In this document: one piece after another, positions 25,147-41,300 of the stretch | Position numbering within the stretch: position 1 is the first letter of the stretch | Layout: each line of letters begins with the position of its first letter | Source: a virus | Virus record (IMG/VR): IMGVR_UViG_3300027969_000080 | Coordinates: 1-64,000 of that record | Strand: one strand, 5' to 3' | DNA length: 64,000 nt | The notes under the pieces: model-generated | What the model was told of the DNA's origin: nothing | Database searches by the model: none | What the model saw: only the letters and a program-made list of their open reading frames with translations | Translations under genes and position numbers: made by a program

Positions 25147-27549
25147 TTATCTCGCTAAAGCATACTTGAATGGGTTCTCAGCAAATGCCATATAGATATA
25201 CGTCCATCCACTAAAGTTTGCATACTCTGAATTGCGTTTAGGCTTGAACCCGTTGGACAGAATGTCAATACCATTTGAATCCACACCCTCTACTGCATTT
25301 AAATTCGGAAACAACTCATTCACCGATGCGTTATACGGGCTACGGCGGGTGTCCCAAATAGTCCACACCGTTGAACTGGTTGAGTTGCTTGAGGCTTTCA
25401 CCATCACAAACCGTGAACGGAATCCCGTGTACACAAACGGCCCATCCGTAGAGCCATTGCCCTTGTAGCTGCCAAATGCGCTGTACCCTGCTACTGCGGC
25501 AAAGACGTAGGCAACGTAGGTTCCTGTGCTTTGGTTTGTATTAGTAATTGTTCCAACGCTAAAAACTGATGATGTAGGGGCGGTACTATTCCAAACTGTG
25601 GAGTTTAATGTTTGTGCGGCTGTATCATTAAGCAATAAATAATATGCGGCAGAAGTTAGCGAAGAATGATAAACAACCCATCCATCAATCGCATTTCTAT
25701 GCTTAACAATCACCATACTTGGCGCAACACCAAGCCCGTGTCCTACTGTTGCCGCGCTACCTGTACCCGTGTAGGTCGCAATGCTGAACCCAGCCGTAGT
25801 GTTTGCGCTCACCGTGCTGGTGATAGAGCCGCTGGTGTTAGATACGTTGGTTCCAGCGTTGGCTTTCCATTGCCATGCAACGTATGTTTCGCCGCTGTTA
25901 TTGCCTTGGTCGGCGGTGTTGAGCGTAAACCCGTTGGAGTTTACCGAACTCAAAATAGAGCCAGAGTATTCCGCTTGGGTCAGGTCGCTGCACAAGACAT
26001 TGTTGATGCCACGATTGGTATCCATCAGCCTGTGGTCACGCGCCGCAGAGCGTGATTTTTGCCACACCCAATCTGGCTGCATCGCTGTGCCGTTGACCGT
26101 GTTGGCAACCGTCAGAGTCGCGCCCGTACCTGTGTAGGTTGTAGCTGCCATGTACGCTGCACCATTGGGTATCGTAGGCGTGGACAGGTTGTAGGTGTTC
26201 AGCGCGACAAAGCCAGTGGGCGGGGTGTAGCTAAATGGGCGCTGTCCGAAGTTGGCTGAGTAATTGAAATTTCCATTATTGTTTGACGAACCATTTTTAA
26301 CACCAAAAGTCCAAAGTTGACCAGCCACATGGCTGTCATAACTTGTTATGTTGATTGTTGTATAAGAACCGCCATTTACCGCCCAGCCAACAGTTTGGTT
26401 GTCTAAATCTAGTTTTACTTGAACAACATCACCCGTTGTCCAAGTAGGCGCTCCAATGTTTGCCGAAGAACTGTAAAAAACAGAACTGCTAGTCCTAATA
26501 ACAATCAATTGAGTGGCTTGGTAAAAACCACTTACATTAAAATCAAATGTACTCTGCAAAATTCCAATGGCATCTTCTAACCCCGCAGAGTTACAAGTGA
26601 ATTCTGCATACCACTTTCCAGAGGCAGAATACATTGTGGATGCAATTCCCTGATTTGAAGTTGAACTTACCGCTGTTAAGTTTCCGTTACTTGCTGTAAC
26701 CCCAGAATATTTTGCCAACGGATTCAACGTAGCGTAGTTCGCCACTGTCGCGCTTGTCAGCGTTGGCACATCCGTCATGGAATCGTAGGTGGCTCCAGCG
26801 GTCACGCTGATGTTGTTTACCGTCCAAGTGTTGCCATTACCGCTAGAGTCAGTGCCTAACGCTGCGGCAGTAGCATAGCTATTGAATTTTAAATAGAATC
26901 CGTTTGTACCGTATGTACCTGTGTATTTCTTTGGTTGCCATACCCCATACTGATTGTATGCCCCAAATGAAGATGGAGTTAATTGTTGCCCGTCAATGTT
27001 ATACATCTCTGTAAAATATTGATCTCCGTATGTTGCTTGATTATAAGACCATCTATTAATCTCGTGAAACGTTGTATTGTTCCAATTAAAATCAAAATTT
27101 TGTCCTGGGTAGTTAGCAGTTGCAAATGATGTGATTTGCGAACCGTTGACATACATTTTAATTCTGTCGCTAGCAGTAGCTTGAGTTGTATCTACTGCTA
27201 CAACAAAATGATACCAAGCTGAGGGATCACGAAAAACTGCTGTTGTTAGCACAGTCATAGCATCACCGTAAAAACGTAATTGACCAGTGGGTGACCAATT
27301 TAACCAAAACATATTCTGAAAACTAGGATCACGGTTGCCAGCACTAACAATCGTAAATTCACTTGAATCAAGTAATCCCCTTTTTATCCACATGCTGATC
27401 GTAAAGGTTCTTCTATTCCCCGCTACAGTAGGTGTACGATTTAGATATGCACTTGCGCTACTGCGAAATCTCAATGAATTGGAAATAGTATACACCCCTA
27501 ATGGATTATTAGAGGGTGCAGTTAAGCTGAAATTCTTACTTGCAAACAT
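25147..27549 (-). CDS. Large LamG/SPRY-type adhesin, 800 aa
   Basis: Residues about 20-200 form a concanavalin/LamG domain (RTFTISMWIKRG, AWYHFVVAVDTT, MYVNGSQIT, FTEMYNIDGQQLTPSSFG). Residues about 300-450 are SPRY-like (GKWYAEFTCNSAGLEDAIGI, VVQVKLDLDNQTVGWAVNGG, FGQRPFSYTPPTGF). The C-terminal 350 residues contain repeated beta units ending NGFKPKRNSEYANFSGWTYIYMAFAENPFKYA. This architecture is typical of phage receptor-binding proteins. DNA of 25,400-26,900 is more GC-rich than its neighbours, hinting at horizontal exchange. ATG overlaps the stop of the collagen-like fibre gene. Confidence 0.8.
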   Translation of the reverse strand: MFASKNFSLTAPSNNPLGVYTISNSLRFRSSASAYLNRTPTVAGNRRTFTISMWIKRGLLDSSEFTIVSAGNRDPSFQNMFWLNWSPTGQLRFYGDAMTVLTTAVFRDPSAWYHFVVAVDTTQATASDRIKMYVNGSQITSFATANYPGQNFDFNWNNTTFHEINRWSYNQATYGDQYFTEMYNIDGQQLTPSSFGAYNQYGVWQPKKYTGTYGTNGFYLKFNSYATAAALGTDSSGNGNTWTVNNISVTAGATYDSMTDVPTLTSATVANYATLNPLAKYSGVTASNGNLTAVSSTSNQGIASTMYSASGKWYAEFTCNSAGLEDAIGILQSTFDFNVSGFYQATQLIVIRTSSSVFYSSSANIGAPTWTTGDVVQVKLDLDNQTVGWAVNGGSYTTINITSYDSHVAGQLWTFGVKNGSSNNNGNFNYSANFGQRPFSYTPPTGFVALNTYNLSTPTIPNGAAYMAATTYTGTGATLTVANTVNGTAMQPDWVWQKSRSAARDHRLMDTNRGINNVLCSDLTQAEYSGSILSSVNSNGFTLNTADQGNNSGETYVAWQWKANAGTNVSNTSGSITSTVSANTTAGFSIATYTGTGSAATVGHGLGVAPSMVIVKHRNAIDGWVVYHSSLTSAAYYLLLNDTAAQTLNSTVWNSTAPTSSVFSVGTITNTNQSTGTYVAYVFAAVAGYSAFGSYKGNGSTDGPFVYTGFRSRFVMVKASSNSTSSTVWTIWDTRRSPYNASVNELFPNLNAVEGVDSNGIDILSNGFKPKRNSEYANFSGWTYIYMAFAENPFKYALAR

Positions 27550-29732
27550 TATGCATAAGCCTGAGCATAAGAACCATACCAGTTACTACCATCAGCTACG
27601 AAAGTTAATATGTCAACTGCTGATGCTGTTGAAGTTATAGTAGGTGCAAGACCATTTGGCCATTTAACACTAGTGAACGTAGCTGTAGTCATACCTGTTG
27701 CTGCTTGTGTCAACTTAAGTATAAATGATTTTCCTGCTGTAGCAGTTGGCATAGTAAATGTACATGGAGTACTTGCAGTTAATGTAGCTGTAAGAACAGT
27801 ACCGGCTGTTAATGATAATGTTGATGTAGCACCAACAGTACCTACTGCTTGTAATGTTTCTGTATAGTTAGTAACTGTTGGGTTGTTAGCTATACCAGTG
27901 ATACTTAAGTTACCAACACTTAAATTACCAGTAACACTTAAACTAGTTAATGTTCCTGTGCTAGTGATATTTGGTTGTGCTGCTGTTGTTACAGTACCTG
28001 CAGTAGTTGCTGCACCGGATAATGCACCGGTAAATGTTGTTGCACTTACATTACCAGCACTGATATTGCCACTAACATATGCTGTACCTGTAACACTTAG
28101 TGTATTGGTTGGGGCTGTATTAGCAATACCTACATTACCATCTGATTGAATACGCATTTTTTCTGAACTATTGGTAGAAAACACCATTGGGTATGCGCCG
28201 TCAGAATATAATACTCTTCCATTTGCGCCTGCTGCAAATGCGCCACCTGTTGAAGTATCTATACCTATAAAAAAGTTACCACCACCAGTACTGACTTGCA
28301 ATGCGGATTGTGCTGTTGTTGCTGAGTTAATTCTTGCATAGGTTGCGCTTGCTGAATATACTTCAAGTAGTCTACTTGGCGTACTAGTACCAATACCCAC
28401 ATTGCCATCACCTTGTATACGCATACGCTCTGATACGGTTGAAGGATAAGCCCCGCTTCCACTATAAAATCCTAAATTAACACTACCTTCTTGATTGGTG
28501 CCGTCATTAAATCCAACGATAGAACCAACTGCTCCTCTACCTGAAATTGGTCTAAATGTCAATGCAACACCATAATTACTACCCGTTGTTCCTGGTTGTT
28601 CTGCTGTTAATGTTAATGCTGATATAGTTTTTATATTTGCAGTGTTTATGGTAGTTAACGTTCCATAACTAATAGTTGCTTTACTTTCAACACTAGATGT
28701 TCCAATACTCACGTTACCACTAGTGGTACTAAATAACGAATTACCAGTAACCGTTACACTTGATAATGAACCTGTGCTAGTAATATTTGGTTGTGCTGCT
28801 GTTGTTACAGTTCCGGCTGTACCTGATGTTGCTACATTCAAGTTAGCTACTTGTGTAGTACTTGTTACTACGAAAGGAGCAGTACCTGTAGCCAATGTTG
28901 TAATATATTGACCAGTAATGTTACTAGTAGTACCTGTGTAATTTGTTGCGCTTACGTTGCCAGCACTTATATTACCGGTAACAGTCAATACACTAGTTGT
29001 TTTATTAAATGTTAGATTAGCATTGCCATTTGCAGCACTTGCATCATTAAATATGATTTGTGTATTACTACCAGCTACTGGACCAGTAGCACCCGTTGCG
29101 CCTGTCGATCCGATTGTACCTGTTGCCCCAGTTGCGCCTGTACTACCTATTGTGCCTGTAGCACCAGTTGCTCCAGTTGCACCTGTACTACCTATTGTGC
29201 CTGTAGCGCCAGTTGCGCCAGTACTACCTATTGTACCTGTAGCTCCAGTAGCACCAGTAGATCCAATCGTACCTGTTGCTCCAGTTGCACCCGTTGCGCC
29301 TGTACTACCTATTGTGCCTGTAGCACCAGTAGCACCTGTAGTGCCTACTACGCCAGTCGCGCCAGTTGCACCTGTACTTCCAATATATCCTGTGGCACCA
29401 GTTGCACCTGTAGTGCCTACTACGCCAGTCGCGCCAGTTGCACCTGTACTACCTATTGTACCAGTAGCGCCCGTCGCTCCAGTTGCACCTGTACTACCAA
29501 TCGTACCTGTAGCACCTGTTGCCCCTGTACTACCATTTGTACCTGCCGTACCAGTAGCACCTGTTGCGCCAGTACTACCATTTGTTCCGTTATTGCCAGT
29601 AGCGCCCGTAGCACCTAAACCAGTAGCACCTGTACTTCCTTGATAGCCAGTAGCGCCCGTAGCACCTTGATCACCAAGTGCTGCTGGTTCCCATTGACTA
29701 GTGGTAGTGTTATAATATTTTAGTACTGACAT
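27549..29732 (-). CDS. Collagen-like tail fibre protein, 727 aa
   Basis: N-terminal anchor [20 protein letters not shown] (1-20) shared with two further fibres. Residues about 20-220 are Gly-X-Thr collagen-type triplets, mostly GAT, GST, GTI. The remainder is beta-rich with [17 protein letters not shown] modules and two MRIQ(G/S)DGNVGI units typical of fibre shafts. No C-terminal S74 chaperone domain is visible; the protein ends [20 protein letters not shown]... and [11 protein letters not shown]-like tail. Likely trimeric virion fibre. Confidence 0.85.
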   Translation of the reverse strand: MSVLKYYNTTTSQWEPAALGDQGATGATGYQGSTGATGLGATGATGNNGTNGSTGATGATGTAGTNGSTGATGATGTIGSTGATGATGATGTIGSTGATGATGVVGTTGATGATGYIGSTGATGATGVVGTTGATGATGTIGSTGATGATGATGTIGSTGATGATGTIGSTGATGATGTIGSTGATGATGATGTIGSTGATGATGTIGSTGATGATGPVAGSNTQIIFNDASAANGNANLTFNKTTSVLTVTGNISAGNVSATNYTGTTSNITGQYITTLATGTAPFVVTSTTQVANLNVATSGTAGTVTTAAQPNITSTGSLSSVTVTGNSLFSTTSGNVSIGTSSVESKATISYGTLTTINTANIKTISALTLTAEQPGTTGSNYGVALTFRPISGRGAVGSIVGFNDGTNQEGSVNLGFYSGSGAYPSTVSERMRIQGDGNVGIGTSTPSRLLEVYSASATYARINSATTAQSALQVSTGGGNFFIGIDTSTGGAFAAGANGRVLYSDGAYPMVFSTNSSEKMRIQSDGNVGIANTAPTNTLSVTGTAYVSGNISAGNVSATTFTGALSGAATTAGTVTTAAQPNITSTGTLTSLSVTGNLSVGNLSITGIANNPTVTNYTETLQAVGTVGATSTLSLTAGTVLTATLTASTPCTFTMPTATAGKSFILKLTQAATGMTTATFTSVKWPNGLAPTITSTASAVDILTFVADGSNWYGSYAQAYA
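29075..29690 (-). repeat. Collagen-like triplet repeat tract
   Basis: Degenerate nine-base units encoding Gly-Ala-Thr or Gly-Ser-Thr in the 727-aa fibre. Similar tracts in three other genes could recombine. Confidence 0.9.
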
Positions 29733-29754
29733 TTAATTATTTCTTTGTTTTATA

Positions 29755-29762
29755 TATTTATT
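29755..29762 (-). promoter_or_regulatory. T4-type late promoter box
   Basis: AATAAATA about 22 bases upstream of the 727-aa fibre gene. The surrounding 90 bases are nearly identical to those at 34945-35034. Confidence 0.5.
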
Positions 29763-29763
29763 G

Positions 29764-30036
29764 TTATTCATTTACAAAAATGTTAACAAAAACTGTATTA
29801 TCTTCTAATGCTTCAATCTCATGCCATTCATTTGCTGCAAGGTCAATTGGTTGTGTATGTTTATCTATAACTTTTTCACGACCTTCTTTACGCAAAATAC
29901 AACTTCCTGCGTTGCATACAGTAGCATGAGAAAATGTATGCTCATGTCTTGGTAATCCTTCTCCTTTGTTGGCATGGTAAACATTGAATGATGTTCCATT
30001 GTAATTAAACAGATGTGTTGGGCCAATGTTGATCAT
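29764..30036 (-). CDS. Cupin-fold protein, 90 aa
   Basis: The sequence GEGLPRHEHTFSHATVCNAGSCIL (in blocks, about residues 26-49) gives the cupin motif 1 G(X)5HXH-type pattern with H32 and H34, and WHEIEALEDNTVFVNIF is the second beta half. Cupins bind metals or small ligands. The stop/start overlaps with the next gene. Its presence between fibre genes is unexplained; it may modify or cap fibres. Confidence 0.65.
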   Translation of the reverse strand: MINIGPTHLFNYNGTSFNVYHANKGEGLPRHEHTFSHATVCNAGSCILRKEGREKVIDKHTQPIDLAANEWHEIEALEDNTVFVNIFVNE

Positions 30037-30254
30037 TAGAAACTCTGTAAGCCGTTATTTGGTAATATTATTTGTGTAATGTCAGTACGTTTTTTTATTG
30101 TACCATCTTTAAAATACCAATAGTCTGCGATTACATCATCTGTACATTCTGTCCAGTAGGTAGGATCACCTACCGGAAATACAACTTCTTCAACTTGTGC
30201 AACACGATAACCATCTAATATAGGTTCATTGGGGCAAATCAATGCATATTTCAT
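30036..30254 (-). CDS. Small fibre-associated protein, 72 aa
   Basis: MKYALICPNEPILDGYRVAQVEEVVFPVGD... with YWTECTDDVIADYWYF resembles the short proteins following tail fibre genes in T4-like and cyanophages; role uncertain, probably assembly or capping. Tightly coupled to the cupin gene. Confidence 0.55.
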   Translation of the reverse strand: MKYALICPNEPILDGYRVAQVEEVVFPVGDPTYWTECTDDVIADYWYFKDGTIKKRTDITQIILPNNGLQSF

Positions 30255-30266
30255 TATTCTATTCCT

Positions 30267-31622
30267 TTAATATTCAAATAATACAACACCAGATGCGCCG
30301 GCACCACCGCCTTGAGCGCCAGAACCGCCGCAAGCAGTATCAAAAGGTCCGCCGCTTCCGCCGCCGCCATAAGCGCCGCCGGCGATTGATCTAGCATTGT
30401 CTCCACTACCAGCAGTACTAGCACCTCCACCAAAAATTGAACTGCCACCTGCTCCACCTCTAATATTACCGGTACCACCTTGGTTAATACTTCCAAGAGT
30501 GCCACCTTGCCCTTTTATATTCATATCACCATTGGAACCAATACCGCCACTGCCGGTGGCACTGACAGTTGTAATAGACTGAGTACCTGAAGCAACGCTA
30601 GATGTGCCACCGGCACCTCCAACTGTTACCGCTAATGTATTGCCGGGCGTTAATCCACTAAGCCATTTAATAGCTGCACCACCCCCTCCCCCACCATTGC
30701 CGCCGCCAGTAGTACCATTACAAGCACTACCATTGCCGCCACCGCCCACAATGGTCATTTTGACTTTAGTGACACCTGCAGGTATAGTGAATGTGCCGTT
30801 AGAAGTAAAAACAGTTGAAGATAAGCCACCAGTAGTTCCACCTGATCCAGTAGCACCTGCTGCTCCGGTTGCACCAGAAAATCCAGTTGCACCTGTTGCA
30901 CCGGGACCAGTAGCACCTGTTGTACCTGTTAAACCTGTAGCACCCGTTGCCCCGGTACTACCTATTGTACCAGTAGCACCCGTTGCCCCAGTTGCACCTG
31001 TACTACCAATCGTACCTGTAGCACCCGTTGCTCCAGTAGCGCCTGTAGATCCAATCGTACCTGTTGCTCCGGTAGCACCTGTTGCTCCCGTACTACCAAT
31101 TGTTCCAGTTGCACCAGTAGCACCTGTACTGCCTATAGTACCCGTAGCGCCTGTTGTACCCTGCGCTCCCGCATCAACTATTGTCCACGCAGTAAATGTA
31201 CCAGAACCACCACTATTAGATATAGTAACAGTCATTATTACGCCACCAAATGTAGCAATAGTACCTTCGATAAAATTAGCAGGAGTTGCAGTATTAAATA
31301 CTCTTACACGTTGTCCAACAGTAAATGCACTAGCAGATGCTAATAAGTTAGTAGTTAATGTAAATGTTCCACTTGATGCAATAGTTTGACTACTTGTAGA
31401 TGTTAATCCAAAATACCCTAACCCTGTTGCTCCAGTAGCGCCTGTAGTACCTAAGTAGCCAGTTGCACCTGTAGCACCCGTTGCACCAGTTGTTCCAATA
31501 TAGCCAGTTGCACCTGTAGCACCTAAACCGGTAGCACCAGTTGCGCCGGTAGTACCTTGACTACCAAGGGCTACAGGTTCCCATTGGCTAGTGCCGGTGT
31601 TATAAGTCTTTAATATTGTCAT
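30267..31622 (-). CDS. Collagen-like fibre with glycine-rich tip, 451 aa
   Basis: N-terminal anchor [20 protein letters not shown] matches the two other fibres. Collagen-type triplets run at about residues 17-67 and 152-257, separated by a beta insert. The C-terminal 190 residues start with [21 protein letters not shown] and continue as long polyglycine runs, the gp38/S16-type adhesin fold in which polyglycine helices support receptor-binding loops. Likely receptor-binding fibre. Confidence 0.82.
   Translation of the reverse strand: MTILKTYNTGTSQWEPVALGSQGTTGATGATGLGATGATGYIGTTGATGATGATGYLGTTGATGATGLGYFGLTSTSSQTIASSGTFTLTTNLLASASAFTVGQRVRVFNTATPANFIEGTIATFGGVIMTVTISNSGGSGTFTAWTIVDAGAQGTTGATGTIGSTGATGATGTIGSTGATGATGATGTIGSTGATGATGATGTIGSTGATGATGATGTIGSTGATGATGLTGTTGATGPGATGATGFSGATGAAGATGSGGTTGGLSSTVFTSNGTFTIPAGVTKVKMTIVGGGGNGSACNGTTGGGNGGGGGGAAIKWLSGLTPGNTLAVTVGGAGGTSSVASGTQSITTVSATGSGGIGSNGDMNIKGQGGTLGSINQGGTGNIRGGAGGSSIFGGGASTAGSGDNARSIAGGAYGGGGSGGPFDTACGGSGAQGGGAGASGVVLFEY
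30850..31570 (-). repeat. Collagen-like triplet repeat tracts
   Basis: Two tracts (30850-31165 and 31420-31570) of Gly-Ala-Thr-type units in the 451-aa fibre. Confidence 0.88.
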
Positions 31623-31631
31623 TTAGTTATG

Positions 31632-31639
31632 TATTTATT
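31632..31639 (-). promoter_or_regulatory. T4-type late promoter box
   Basis: AATAAATA nine bases upstream of the 451-aa fibre ATG; no ribosome-binding site in between. Confidence 0.45.
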
Positions 31640-31886
31640 GAGAATTATTTATGTTCAATGTAGCCTGATATGCTGTAATAACTTCAGGTGTCCATGTTAC
31701 ATTGCAAATAGCTGCAACTTTAGCAGGTTGATTAGTAAGGACTTGGCCCGGTGTTAAACTTGTGCGGTGATAAGTTTGTGCTAATGTATTACCATCTTCT
31801 ATGATGCGAGTTGCCTCACGATAAAGTATAGTGCCGTTCTCAGTAACAGTTATTTGATCTACTACAGTTTCTTTTGTTATTGCCAT
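31635..31886 (-). CDS. Small fibre-cluster protein, 83 aa
   Basis: MAITKETVVDQITVTENGTILYREATRIIEDG... is a common phage small-protein pattern that I have seen linked to tail fibre loci ('YHRTSLTPGQ'); function unassigned. Preceded by AAGGAAAATGCAA. It may assist fibre assembly. Confidence 0.65.
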   Translation of the reverse strand: MAITKETVVDQITVTENGTILYREATRIIEDGNTLAQTYHRTSLTPGQVLTNQPAKVAAICNVTWTPEVITAYQATLNINNSQ

Positions 31887-31909
31887 TGCATTTTCCTTAT
31901 TAGTTAATT

Positions 31910-34900
31910 TTAATCTACCCAGTACGTAGCAGATCCTGAAGCGTATGTTATGGTGGTTGTTTCTTGAGAACCACCAATATAGACATACAACACGGAACGA
32001 TTTCCAGTAAGTGTCATTAAACTTTGAATTCTTGTTGCGGGTCCATTTGTTCCCATATTACCGACAATTGATACTTCACTGTAAGTACCTACGTTAAATG
32101 GCAAACCAGAAACATACTGCGTTGTACCGGCAGCAAGAGAACTTCCACCATCACACTTAAACCAAATAGTTACTTGTTTTCCAATTTTTACATAAGTGCC
32201 ACTTTTAACGGTAAATGTTCCTGCGCCATTATTACTATCCACATTCGGTGTCCAAGTACCTTCTTCATAATCATCTAGCGTGTTAACATCAGTTGATGCA
32301 GATTGAGTAGCAGGGAATTTAATACCCATGCCAGATGTTGGCACAGCACCACCAAGACCTATGCCAAATGTATTAATCCTTACACGTTCAGAAGTGGTGC
32401 TAGCTGCGGTTGTATTGAATGTAATTGGTCCATTATTTTGTAAAGCTAATACGTTTACGCTATTGGCACCTCCCCACGCACTGTATGTTGAACCACCTGC
32501 AGCAATTTCTGCTTGCGGTGATGTTGAGTTATATAGTCTTAGTGACGATGCGCTTGCAGACGCGCCAGTTGATATAGCAACTTGAGTATCACCTGTTGCA
32601 CGATAAACAGCAAATCCTTGCCCTGATAAGTATGAAGATGGTGAACTTGTTCCAATTCCTACATTGCCACCGGCATCGATAAAAACTTTAGGACTATTTG
32701 AAGCAGCAGAAGGAACAGCCATATTCAATATTGGTGTAAACGGACCACCTGCTACTCCACCTGTACTTCCGTTGATTATCTGTCCAATTGAAAATGTACC
32801 AGCAGCACCTAACCCAGAGTCATATATCCATTGCTGCCAAGTTTGATTAGTATTATTTAAATTGTTTAATGCCAATAATGCACCACCGGTTCCTGCAACT
32901 CCAACCCCGTTAATTGGTTGACCACTAAAAGTGCTTGATGTAGTACCTACCAAAAGGCTGCCAGTGGAGTCGATACGCACACGTTCAGTATTACTAATAA
33001 ACCAAGCGTGATATAAACTTCCGATGCTCTGTTGATAAAACAACCCAGCCAAAGCAGATAACAAAATATCATTATTTCCAGAACGATATTTAAGATACCT
33101 ATCAGCGTTTGCGCCTAAGAAATAACTAGAGTTAGATGGTACGTTTACGTCCCCGTTTACATCTAGCTTGTATGCCGGTGAAGTAGTCCCAATCCCTACG
33201 TTACCGCCAACCAATACCATTTGAGCAGTAGTTGGCACTGCGCCAGTGTATGCTGAGAAATTCAATCGTGCATTAGAAGAAGTTGCAGCAGTTGTCCATA
33301 TTCTTGCAGCATCTGTTGAGTTAAAACCGCCAGTGTCATTGACACCAAATTGCAATAATGGAGCAGCAGCACCAACTGATATATCTTGTATAGATATTTT
33401 TGCAGCGCCGGCTGTAGCTGATACTACAGATAACTTTCCATATGTGCTTGGAGAACTTGTGCCAATTCCTACATTGCTACCATCCCATACTAGATTAGCA
33501 CTAGCACCAGCTGATCCGCTATTATTAAATATAATTTGTGTATTACTACCAGCTACTGGACCAGTTGCCCCTATTGCCCCAGTTGCTCCAGTACTACCAA
33601 TCGTACCTGTTGCACCTGTTGCTCCAGTAGATCCAATCGTACCAGTTGCACCTGTTGCTCCGGTAGCACCTGTACTTCCTATTGTACCAGTTGCACCTGT
33701 TGCCCCAGTTGCTCCAGTACTACCAATCGTACCTGTTGCACCTGTTGCGCCATACGATCCTGTTACAGATGTGTCAGCCCAAAGTATACTTGTATTTGCT
33801 GGTGCTGTTGCTTGTGTCACAATACCCGGTACACCTGTTGCACCAGTGGCCCCTGTTGTACCTACATATCCAGTTGCACCTGTTGTTCCTTGTGCGCCAG
33901 TTGCACCCGTTGCGCCAGTTGTACCTACATATCCAGTAGCACCAGTAGCACCTGTTGTTCCTACTACACCTGTTGCACCAGTAGCACCAGTACTACCTAT
34001 ATAACCAGTAGCGCCTGTTGCACCAGTACTACCTATTGTACCAGTGGCACCTGTAGCACCTGATGCTCCTGTATAGCCAGTAGCACCAGTAGCACCTTGA
34101 ATACCTACTGCGCCTGCTAAGTTTACAGACCAGGCAGCATATGTACCTGAACCAGTAAAAGTATTTTTAACAAATAACAATGCACCTGTGCCCGGGGTAT
34201 AACTGATTACAGTTCCATATTGAATGTTACTTACATTATACGCTACAATAATATCTTGTCCGGTAGTATAATCAACATTTAAATCAACTACTGTAATAGT
34301 TTGATTACCAGAATTACCTAAAGTAAATGATGTATTTGATGTAGTAGAATATTTGTCTCCATCTGCACCTGATGCACCTGTACTGCCTATAGTACCCGTA
34401 GCGCCTGTTGCACCTGTACTACCTATAGTACCCGTAGCGCCTGTTGCACCTGTACTACCTATTGTACCTGTTGCTCCTGTAGCGCCAGTTGTTCCTACAA
34501 CACCAGTAGCGCCTGTAGCACCTGTTGTTCCAACATATCCTGTAGCGCCAGTGGCACCAGTTGTTCCTTGAAAGCCTGTAGCGCCAGTACTACCTAATCC
34601 AGTAGCACCAGTAGCACCCGTTGCGCCTGTGCTACCTCGTGTACCAGTTGCACCAGTAGCACCCGTTAGGCCTGTAGCGCCTGCTGATCCTGTAGCAGTA
34701 GTATCAACCCATAGTATGTTTGTATTTGCTGGTGCAGTTGATTGCGCTATTATACCTTGAGCACCTGTAGCACCTGTTGTTCCAATATAACCAGTAGCAC
34801 CTGTTGCTCCTGTACTTCCAATATAACCAGTACTGCCAGTGGCACCTAATCCAGTAGCACCCGTTGCCCCAGTACTACCTATTGTTCCAGTAGCACCAGT

Positions 34901-35005
34901 GGCACCTAATCCAGTAGCACCCGTTGCCCCAGTTGTACCTTGATTACCAAGTGATGCTGGAACCCATTGACTAGTGGTAGTGTTATAATATTTTAGTACT
35001 GACAT
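31910..35005 (-). CDS. Collagen-like tail fibre protein, 1031 aa
   Basis: N-terminal anchor [20 protein letters not shown]. Collagen-type triplets at about residues 15-215 and 298-487, interrupted by an [13 protein letters not shown] insert that recurs in the 1,922-aa fibre. The C-terminal half has several [10 protein letters not shown] and [10 protein letters not shown] units of fibre shafts, then a domain [29 protein letters not shown]...[11 protein letters not shown], a known phage fibre C-terminal pattern. Likely trimeric side or long tail fibre. Confidence 0.85.
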   Translation of the reverse strand: MSVLKYYNTTTSQWVPASLGNQGTTGATGATGLGATGATGTIGSTGATGATGLGATGSTGYIGSTGATGATGYIGTTGATGAQGIIAQSTAPANTNILWVDTTATGSAGATGLTGATGATGTRGSTGATGATGATGLGSTGATGFQGTTGATGATGYVGTTGATGATGVVGTTGATGATGTIGSTGATGATGTIGSTGATGATGTIGSTGASGADGDKYSTTSNTSFTLGNSGNQTITVVDLNVDYTTGQDIIVAYNVSNIQYGTVISYTPGTGALLFVKNTFTGSGTYAAWSVNLAGAVGIQGATGATGYTGASGATGATGTIGSTGATGATGYIGSTGATGATGVVGTTGATGATGYVGTTGATGATGAQGTTGATGYVGTTGATGATGVPGIVTQATAPANTSILWADTSVTGSYGATGATGTIGSTGATGATGATGTIGSTGATGATGATGTIGSTGATGATGTIGSTGATGAIGATGPVAGSNTQIIFNNSGSAGASANLVWDGSNVGIGTSSPSTYGKLSVVSATAGAAKISIQDISVGAAAPLLQFGVNDTGGFNSTDAARIWTTAATSSNARLNFSAYTGAVPTTAQMVLVGGNVGIGTTSPAYKLDVNGDVNVPSNSSYFLGANADRYLKYRSGNNDILLSALAGLFYQQSIGSLYHAWFISNTERVRIDSTGSLLVGTTSSTFSGQPINGVGVAGTGGALLALNNLNNTNQTWQQWIYDSGLGAAGTFSIGQIINGSTGGVAGGPFTPILNMAVPSAASNSPKVFIDAGGNVGIGTSSPSSYLSGQGFAVYRATGDTQVAISTGASASASSLRLYNSTSPQAEIAAGGSTYSAWGGANSVNVLALQNNGPITFNTTAASTTSERVRINTFGIGLGGAVPTSGMGIKFPATQSASTDVNTLDDYEEGTWTPNVDSNNGAGTFTVKSGTYVKIGKQVTIWFKCDGGSSLAAGTTQYVSGLPFNVGTYSEVSIVGNMGTNGPATRIQSLMTLTGNRSVLYVYIGGSQETTTITYASGSATYWVD
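33545..34960 (-). repeat. Collagen-like triplet repeat tracts
   Basis: Two tracts (about 33545-34110 and 34360-34960) in the 1031-aa fibre encoding mainly GATGAT and GSTGAT. Confidence 0.88.
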
Positions 35006-35025
35006 TTAGTTATTTCTTTATTATA

Positions 35026-35033
35026 TATTTATT
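35026..35033 (-). promoter_or_regulatory. T4-type late promoter box
   Basis: AATAAATA about 20 bases upstream of the 1031-aa fibre. Confidence 0.5.
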
Positions 35034-35256
35034 GCGTAACGGTTATAGCCTTTAGTTCGTCAATGGTTGTAGCTATATCTGCTAAGTTGGTTATGTCTCG
35101 TAGTCTTTGTTTTTCAGCTACGATTGCAGAAGTGTCGGCACCTGTTTCTAACGCACGTTGAAATGCTACATCTTGTATAGTAAGCAACGGGCCACGTTCT
35201 TTTCGCAAGCGAGTTTTAGTAATTTCTTTAGCTTTATCTATATTGATAGTGATCAT
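35029..35256 (-). CDS. Fibre-cluster small protein, 75 aa
   Basis: Start chosen at 35256 to give the ATGA overlap with the upstream gene. Helical and charged; RLRDITNLADIATTIDELKAI recalls tail-fibre-assembly-like proteins that end with a short coiled helix. Function tentative. Confidence 0.6.
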   Translation of the reverse strand: MITINIDKAKEITKTRLRKERGPLLTIQDVAFQRALETGADTSAIVAEKQRLRDITNLADIATTIDELKAITVTQ

Positions 35257-35504
35257 TTTTGCTCCTGTTCTAAGTGCCATGCTTCTGAACCAATCCCGTA
35301 ACCATCGGGGTTAGCAAAATCTGCTTCCCAAGCATCATAAAACTCAAAATCGTTTGGTATTTGTGACCTATCAATGATGTGATAGGGAATTCCAGCTGGT
35401 ACATCTTTACGTGCGATTTCTTCAATAGAAATACCACAATTAGGTGCAGGTATCACTAATGTGACACCACCTGTTTCTGATTCATGTATAATTACCTTTG
35501 ACAT
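35253..35504 (-). CDS. Fibre-cluster small protein, 83 aa
   Basis: MSKVIIHESETGGVTLVIPAPNCGISIEEIARKDVPAG... matches a widespread phage protein type next to fibre genes ('IPYHIIDRSQIP', 'FYDAWEAD'). Probably a chaperone or baseplate accessory; unproven. ATGA coupled to the following gene. Confidence 0.65.
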   Translation of the reverse strand: MSKVIIHESETGGVTLVIPAPNCGISIEEIARKDVPAGIPYHIIDRSQIPNDFEFYDAWEADFANPDGYGIGSEAWHLEQEQK

Positions 35505-35512
35505 AATTTTCC

Positions 35513-41284
<5,772 letters not shown>

Positions 41285-41300
41285 TTATACCTTTTATTAT

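Noticed and set aside
28957-29643. Long plus-strand frames of Pro/Val/Ala (also 30604-31389, 33246-34004, 34353-34571, 36678-37142, 37272-37616)
   Set aside because: They are the antisense reading of Gly-Ala-Thr collagen codons; no ribosome-binding sites, and they end when the repeats end.
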